Shown here: in pieces, positions 33,982 to 37,679 of the stretch
Position numbering within the stretch: the stretch's first letter is position 1
How the letters are laid out: each line of letters begins with the position of its first letter
From: Euryarchaeota archaeon UBA242
GTDB taxonomy: Archaea; Thermoplasmatota; Poseidoniia; Poseidoniales; Poseidoniaceae
Length of the DNA: 37,679 nt
Direction: 5' to 3'
NCBI GenBank assembly: GCA_002499015.1
Contig: DAJY01000100.1
Span: 10,768 to 48,446, forward strand
The notes under the pieces: generated by a model
Seen by the model: the letters and a program-made list of their open reading frames with translations, nothing else
Databases searched by the model: none
Told to the model about the DNA's origin: nothing
Translations under genes and position numbers: made by a program

Positions 33982-35136
33982 CTATAATTGTAATGTTTCT
34001 TGCCGTGAAATTGGCATTTCTAAATTGCCAAGTCTAAATCCAATGAGACGAACTTTTTCCTCATGGTGCAGATTATTTGCAAAAAGTTGCTGCGCAAGGC
34101 GAGAAAATACCTCTACATCATCCATCGCCACTGGAATAGAGCGCCCATGGGTATGTGTTTCAAAACCTGTATAGCGTATTTTAACCTCAGCCAACCTTCC
34201 AGAGACTCCCATCTCCAGGGCTCTCTTCAAAACAGTTGTAACCAGTTGGTTAAGCATTACCAAAACTATCTCTGAATCTGACTGGTCAACATCAAAGGTA
34301 TGTTCCTTACCAACTGATTTTCGACTCCTCAACGGACTTACTTCATTAGTGGTTTTTCCATCTGCAAGCCTAATTATCCAAGATGCAAAACGCTCATTTG
34401 TCATTCTCGCTAGAGCCAATTCACCCACTTCATATGCTTCATCAACACTTGTTATCCCCCATTCTGCAAGCATTGTTGCTGTTTTAGGACCGACACCGGG
34501 GACTTCTCTAACCGGTCTATCAATAAAAAATTCTTGAATTTCATCAGGTAATATTCTAAAAATCCCGTTGGGTTTATTTATTTCACTTGACATCTTTGCC
34601 AATATTCGGGTTGGCCCAATACCAAATGAAGCTGTTAATCCGACTTTCTTGTATATCGATTGCTGTAACTTACGGCACAATGCAAAGGCTGAATCCCAGT
34701 CACCGTCTACAGTTTCTGTAATATCGAGATAGGCTTCATCAATACTGGCTTTCTCAAATTTTATCGCTGAAGGTTTGAGAACTTCCATTACCTTTCGGCT
34801 TGCTCGACTATACAATCCTCTAGTTCCACTAAGATAGATGGCATTTCCATATGGTGCACCCGGACATCTCCTCCATGCTTCTCCAATAGGCATAGCAGAA
34901 TGAATACCGTATTTTCTCGCTGGATAATTACAAGTAGAAACAATTCCTCTAGCACGACCTTGATTGGGATCAGAACCGATAATTAGGGGAATCGTTGGAT
35001 CTAAGTTGTGATGTAATGTCTCAACTGCAGCGAAAAAAGCATCTAAGTCACAATGAACAATAATCCTCTCTGAACTTCTACTGACATCATCTAGAGTTGC
35101 ACCTTCATCGGAAGAGTTGATTCCAGCACCAGTCAT
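33982..35136 (-). CDS. dinB: Y-family DNA polymerase IV
   Basis: Translesion polymerase acting on damaged templates. From the ATG at 35136 it has 384 residues; the frame extends to 35208, but that would add 24 hydrophobic residues foreign to the family. Palm motifs: HCDLDAFFAAVE (first catalytic Asp), PLIIGSDPNQGRARGIVSTCNYPARKYGIHSAMP, and KASIDEAYLDIT with the second Asp/Glu pair. The thumb holds the helix-hairpin-helix VPGVGPKTATMLAEWGI, and the little-finger domain closes the protein. The extreme C-terminus RQETLQL is a possible weak clamp-binding motif, but it lacks the usual aromatic pair. The gene follows serA by about 84 nt on the same strand. Dpo4/Dbh are the archaeal relatives. Confidence 0.92.
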   Translation of the reverse strand: MTGAGINSSDEGATLDDVSRSSERIIVHCDLDAFFAAVETLHHNLDPTIPLIIGSDPNQGRARGIVSTCNYPARKYGIHSAMPIGEAWRRCPGAPYGNAIYLSGTRGLYSRASRKVMEVLKPSAIKFEKASIDEAYLDITETVDGDWDSAFALCRKLQQSIYKKVGLTASFGIGPTRILAKMSSEINKPNGIFRILPDEIQEFFIDRPVREVPGVGPKTATMLAEWGITSVDEAYEVGELALARMTNERFASWIIRLADGKTTNEVSPLRSRKSVGKEHTFDVDQSDSEIVLVMLNQLVTTVLKRALEMGVSGRLAEVKIRYTGFETHTHGRSIPVAMDDVEVFSRLAQQLFANNLHHEEKVRLIGFRLGNLEMPISRQETLQL

Positions 35137-35220
35137 TGATATTACTTGACTGTCAGCGGTGTTTAACTGTAACTCTAAATTACTAAGCAAGTGAAATAAT
35201 AATCTCAAGCTTTTTCAAAC

Positions 35221-36204
35221 TCAAAGCAGATGTTTATTGACAGTTGTTTCGCATTCCGCACCCGAAAGTACAGTTATTATTGCGTTGGCAATATCCATAC
35301 CGACTCTTGCCTGTGCTTCTAATGTGTCTGCGCCAATATGTGGAGTTCCGTGAAAATTCTCATGCTGAATTAGAGCATAATTTGGCGCCACTGGTTCGGA
35401 TTCAAATACATCCAAAGCCACTGAAGAAATTACCCCTTGTTCTAACGCTTGTAGCAATGCCGTCTCGTCAATAATACCGCCACGTGCGCAATTCACGATA
35501 TGATTTCCACATTTTATTCCATCTCTAGACTTCCCAGGCATCATAGCCATTCTATCCTTATTTACCAGATGATGAGTATCATCAGTAAAATTACAATGTA
35601 TTGAGATATGAGTACATCGTTTGAATAAAGTATCTACAGACTTATGCAAAGTTGTATTTTGTGATTTGGCAATTTTAGCAGGAAGATACGGGTCAAATGC
35701 ATGTACTTCCATTCCCATTGCTTGCGCTACTGCTCCAACTCCTTGGGCGATTCTACCAAAGCCAATTAATCCCAAGCATTTACCACTTAATTCAGTACCA
35801 CCCATGATTTTTTTCTCCCACTTCCCTTCTCTCATTCCTTTATTCGCCTTAGGCAAGTGACGAAGACTAGCCAGTAAGTGCCCAATAGTCAATTCAACAA
35901 CTGACTGGGTTGATGCTCTAGGTGCATTGACAACAGGGATTCCTGCTTCTGCGGCTGCTTTGATGTCTATATTGTCAACACCGACTCCAGCACGCCCAAT
36001 GACCTTCAAACGTTCACTGGTAGCAGATATTACTTCAGCAGGTATTTTTGTGGCACTACGGACGATAATCGCATCGAAGTTAGATAGTTCTCCGGCAAGT
36101 AAATCTGTGAGTTCAATTGGTTTGTTGATAACTTCATGTCCTGCTTTTTCAAGCAATTCTATAGCTTCTGGCGCCATACCATCAGTGACTGCGATTCTAG
36201 CCAT
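35221..36204 (-). CDS. serA: D-3-phosphoglycerate dehydrogenase, short form
   Basis: Oxidises 3-phosphoglycerate with NAD as the first step of serine synthesis. 327 residues: the catalytic and NAD domains only, without the C-terminal ACT domain of longer SerA forms, so allosteric serine feedback is not expected. Marks: VGRAGVGVDNIDI (typed here as IGRAGVGVDNID), NAPRASTQSVVELTIGH, the NAD motif GLIGFGRIAQGVG followed by FDPY, NCARGGIIDE with the substrate Arg, DVFESEP with Glu, and TPHIGADT with the catalytic His. Related 2-hydroxyacid dehydrogenases share the fold, but NxPxxxTxSVxEL and RAGVGVDN favour SerA. It probably feeds glyA at 22 kb. The stop lies 84 nt before dinB. Confidence 0.9.
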   Translation of the reverse strand: MARIAVTDGMAPEAIELLEKAGHEVINKPIELTDLLAGELSNFDAIIVRSATKIPAEVISATSERLKVIGRAGVGVDNIDIKAAAEAGIPVVNAPRASTQSVVELTIGHLLASLRHLPKANKGMREGKWEKKIMGGTELSGKCLGLIGFGRIAQGVGAVAQAMGMEVHAFDPYLPAKIAKSQNTTLHKSVDTLFKRCTHISIHCNFTDDTHHLVNKDRMAMMPGKSRDGIKCGNHIVNCARGGIIDETALLQALEQGVISSVALDVFESEPVAPNYALIQHENFHGTPHIGADTLEAQARVGMDIANAIITVLSGAECETTVNKHLL

Positions 36205-36262
36205 TATAGTGGGGCGAATGACTAAGTCTCATCAACTTTCGCTTGTAAATCCAAAATAAAGA

Positions 36263-37426
36263 CTACTTTATTGGGTTATTTGGAATCATGTCAGAAGTAT
36301 TACTCTTGGGAAGATTTTGTAGCGCTTCGAAAGTCATTTGATTTGTTGGCAATTTAGAGATAGTTTCAATTCTCTCCTCCATTGTCATTCGTACTCTAAA
36401 ATCAATTCTTCCTTTATTGCGCGTTAGATCATACGACAGTGGTGCCAATCCGTCGATGATTTGCATCTCAAAAATAGATCTAACATTATTTCCTCGCCAC
36501 AATGAATATCCCCAACGATAAGCAATTCCGACTATTGCAGCCCCGTATAGAAGAGCGAGTACTGTGGTTGCAAACAATACGGGATTACCTCCTCTCGCCT
36601 CATCTAGTAGGTTTCTACCGATTAAAAATAGTAAACCAATCCCGACAATCGGTTTAAGAATACTCTCCAGCCATTGGTCTACTGGTACCAATCTTCCCTT
36701 CGATGGGTCTACGAACACCAAATCGGACTCAAATGCAGTATTAAGTACACTCAAGACACCCAATAGGATAATGTAAAATCCTGCTGCGAGTGAGAGTTCA
36801 AGTCCAAATGAATCCATTTTCAATGTCCAATGAACCATTAACCATGCAAATAATCCGAGAAAAGTTCCCTGTGGTATTTGCGAGAAGTGAACTACATGCT
36901 GTGAAAATTCACCGATTCCAGACTTGGTTAATACCGGACCTCTATGCGGTTTGGGAATATGTATCACTTGCCAATGCAACCAAGTCTCAATCAATCTCAA
37001 ACTCTTCATTAGAACTTTATTTTTAATTAATATAAATTCAACTAATATCAAAAAAGGAAATCCAACTAAGATTACTGGTAAGGCCACAACAACTGCTAAG
37101 GGGAAAATTATCAAAGCAGGTAATATCAAAAAATGTGACAGTGCGAGAGGATGAAGTAAATCTGCTTCTATCAATCTTTGTCTACCCGGCTTTATCCTTA
37201 ACCCTCTCGCCAAATCATCGAGTGTATCTCTAAAAGGAGAGAGTTGCCTTCCCGAGTCAATGATTTGCCTAACCATACCCCTGTATTCAGTTTCCTCGTG
37301 CCCAGAACCAATCCAGTATTGCCATGCTATTTTCATAGGGATTGCCAGCAATAACGGAATCGATAGTAGGCCTACTGCCCACATCAAACCATTCAAATCC
37401 ACTGGTATAGCCATCAATAACCCCAT
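36263..37426 (-). CDS. Polytopic membrane protein of unknown function
   Basis: 387 residues (383 if the ATG at 37414 is used). There are about seven hydrophobic segments: near 12-33, a long double stretch around 98-135, then about 190-207, 212-233, 252-272 and 280-300. A soluble loop between the first two holds a basic/acidic helix (GRQLSPFRDTLDDLARGLRI), and the last ~85 residues are soluble and end in a polar, Asn-rich tail. The family is not recognised, and there is no transporter or enzyme motif I can name. It lies 58 nt upstream of serA on the same strand. A short hairpin (CTTCA/TGAAG) at 37440-37454 lies in its upstream gap. Confidence 0.72.
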   Translation of the reverse strand: MGLLMAIPVDLNGLMWAVGLLSIPLLLAIPMKIAWQYWIGSGHEETEYRGMVRQIIDSGRQLSPFRDTLDDLARGLRIKPGRQRLIEADLLHPLALSHFLILPALIIFPLAVVVALPVILVGFPFLILVEFILIKNKVLMKSLRLIETWLHWQVIHIPKPHRGPVLTKSGIGEFSQHVVHFSQIPQGTFLGLFAWLMVHWTLKMDSFGLELSLAAGFYIILLGVLSVLNTAFESDLVFVDPSKGRLVPVDQWLESILKPIVGIGLLFLIGRNLLDEARGGNPVLFATTVLALLYGAAIVGIAYRWGYSLWRGNNVRSIFEMQIIDGLAPLSYDLTRNKGRIDFRVRMTMEERIETISKLPTNQMTFEALQNLPKSNTSDMIPNNPIK

Positions 37427-37490
37427 GCCTGCGAAAACCCTTCAGTTGTTGAAGTCTTTCACAAAAGTTTGTACTATTGACCTATTATCA

Positions 37491-37679
37491 CTACAACCAG
37501 GGAATTACATCAGGTATTTCTCTAAACAAATTAGCCGGAACGGCAGTTTTGATTTTTGAAACAGAACCCAGTTTGATATTGTTTTCACTTTGCCATTGTT
37601 CATATTCTTCAAACGTTGTCATTTTTAAAACAAAATTATTTTCTCGATTCCATCTAAGAGACTGCATTTTAGTACCTGG
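37491..37679 (-). CDS. C-terminal end of an unknown protein (partial)
   Basis: The minus-strand frame is open from the window edge to a TAG at 37493-37491 and gives 62 visible residues. A Met codon at 37667 could start a small complete protein, but the frame is open past it, so a gene cut by the window edge is likelier. The visible part is polar and ends in FREIPDVIPWL. It has no signal or membrane helix and no family match that I recognise. The gap of 64 nt to the next gene on the same strand is compatible with an operon. Confidence 0.55.
   Translation of the reverse strand, partial: PGTKMQSLRWNRENNFVLKMTTFEEYEQWQSENNIKLGSVSKIKTAVPANLFREIPDVIPWL

Noticed and set aside
37440..37454. Hairpin CTTCA/TGAAG upstream of the polytopic membrane gene
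   Set aside because: Arms of only 5 bp without a T-run; too weak to call as a terminator.

Overview
The window looks like chromosomal DNA of a planktonic euryarchaeon, most likely Marine Group II (Candidatus Poseidoniales, Thermoplasmatota). This rests on archaeal-type genes (archease, a geranylgeranyl-reductase-family flavoprotein, a ValRS of archaeal type), an archaeal-style SRP RNA behind a TATA-like box, AT-rich DNA, dense packing with many starts lacking a Shine-Dalgarno site, and very large secreted proteins with thrombospondin type-3 (TSP3) calcium-binding repeats. No rRNA, tRNA, CRISPR array, transposase or integrase was found. Lineage is inferred from gene content, not from a marker tree.

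Layout. 1-2468 (+): a 5'-truncated winged-helix protein with three TerB-like repeats spaced exactly 55 residues apart, a PfkB/HldE-like sugar kinase with a damaged GAGD motif, and archease. 2490-2790 (-): the SRP RNA, in the longest gap between protein genes. 2848-4374 (-): class-2 dihydroorotate dehydrogenase abutting a small CcmE-like protein with a CxxxY motif. 4418-13252 (+): a small unknown protein, a bacterial-style topoisomerase III, a geranylgeranyl reductase, a two-TM unknown protein, and a 1005-residue lipoprotein joining Cys-rich TSP3 repeats to a PNGase F-like region. 13256-20567 (-): MqnC-like radical SAM enzyme, Xaa-Pro aminopeptidase, a C-terminally anchored Ig/PKD-like surface protein, and a 1027-residue TSP3 protein. 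20736-31272 (-): an unknown protein overlapping glyA, glyA, a giant polytopic membrane protein with a helical soluble domain, an AlaA-like aminotransferase, an EVE-domain protein and an RND exporter. 31479-33971 (+): valS. 33982-37426 (-): dinB, serA and a polytopic unknown membrane protein. The window ends inside another minus-strand gene.

Together, the genes mix housekeeping (pyrimidine synthesis, serine/glycine/alanine metabolism, ValRS, SRP, tRNA-ligation cofactor, translesion polymerase, topoisomerase) with a roughly 10-kb surface block. The surface block (about 10.2-20.6 kb) is the most distinctive part: a putative secreted N-glycanase on a calcium-binding stalk, two further large exported proteins, and between them a peptidase. 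This fits a heterotroph that handles proteins and glycoproteins at its surface. No complete new defence or mobile system is visible. The best leads are the PNGase F-like lipoprotein, the wHTH-TerB repeat protein, the GLVD kinase and the CxxxY CcmE.
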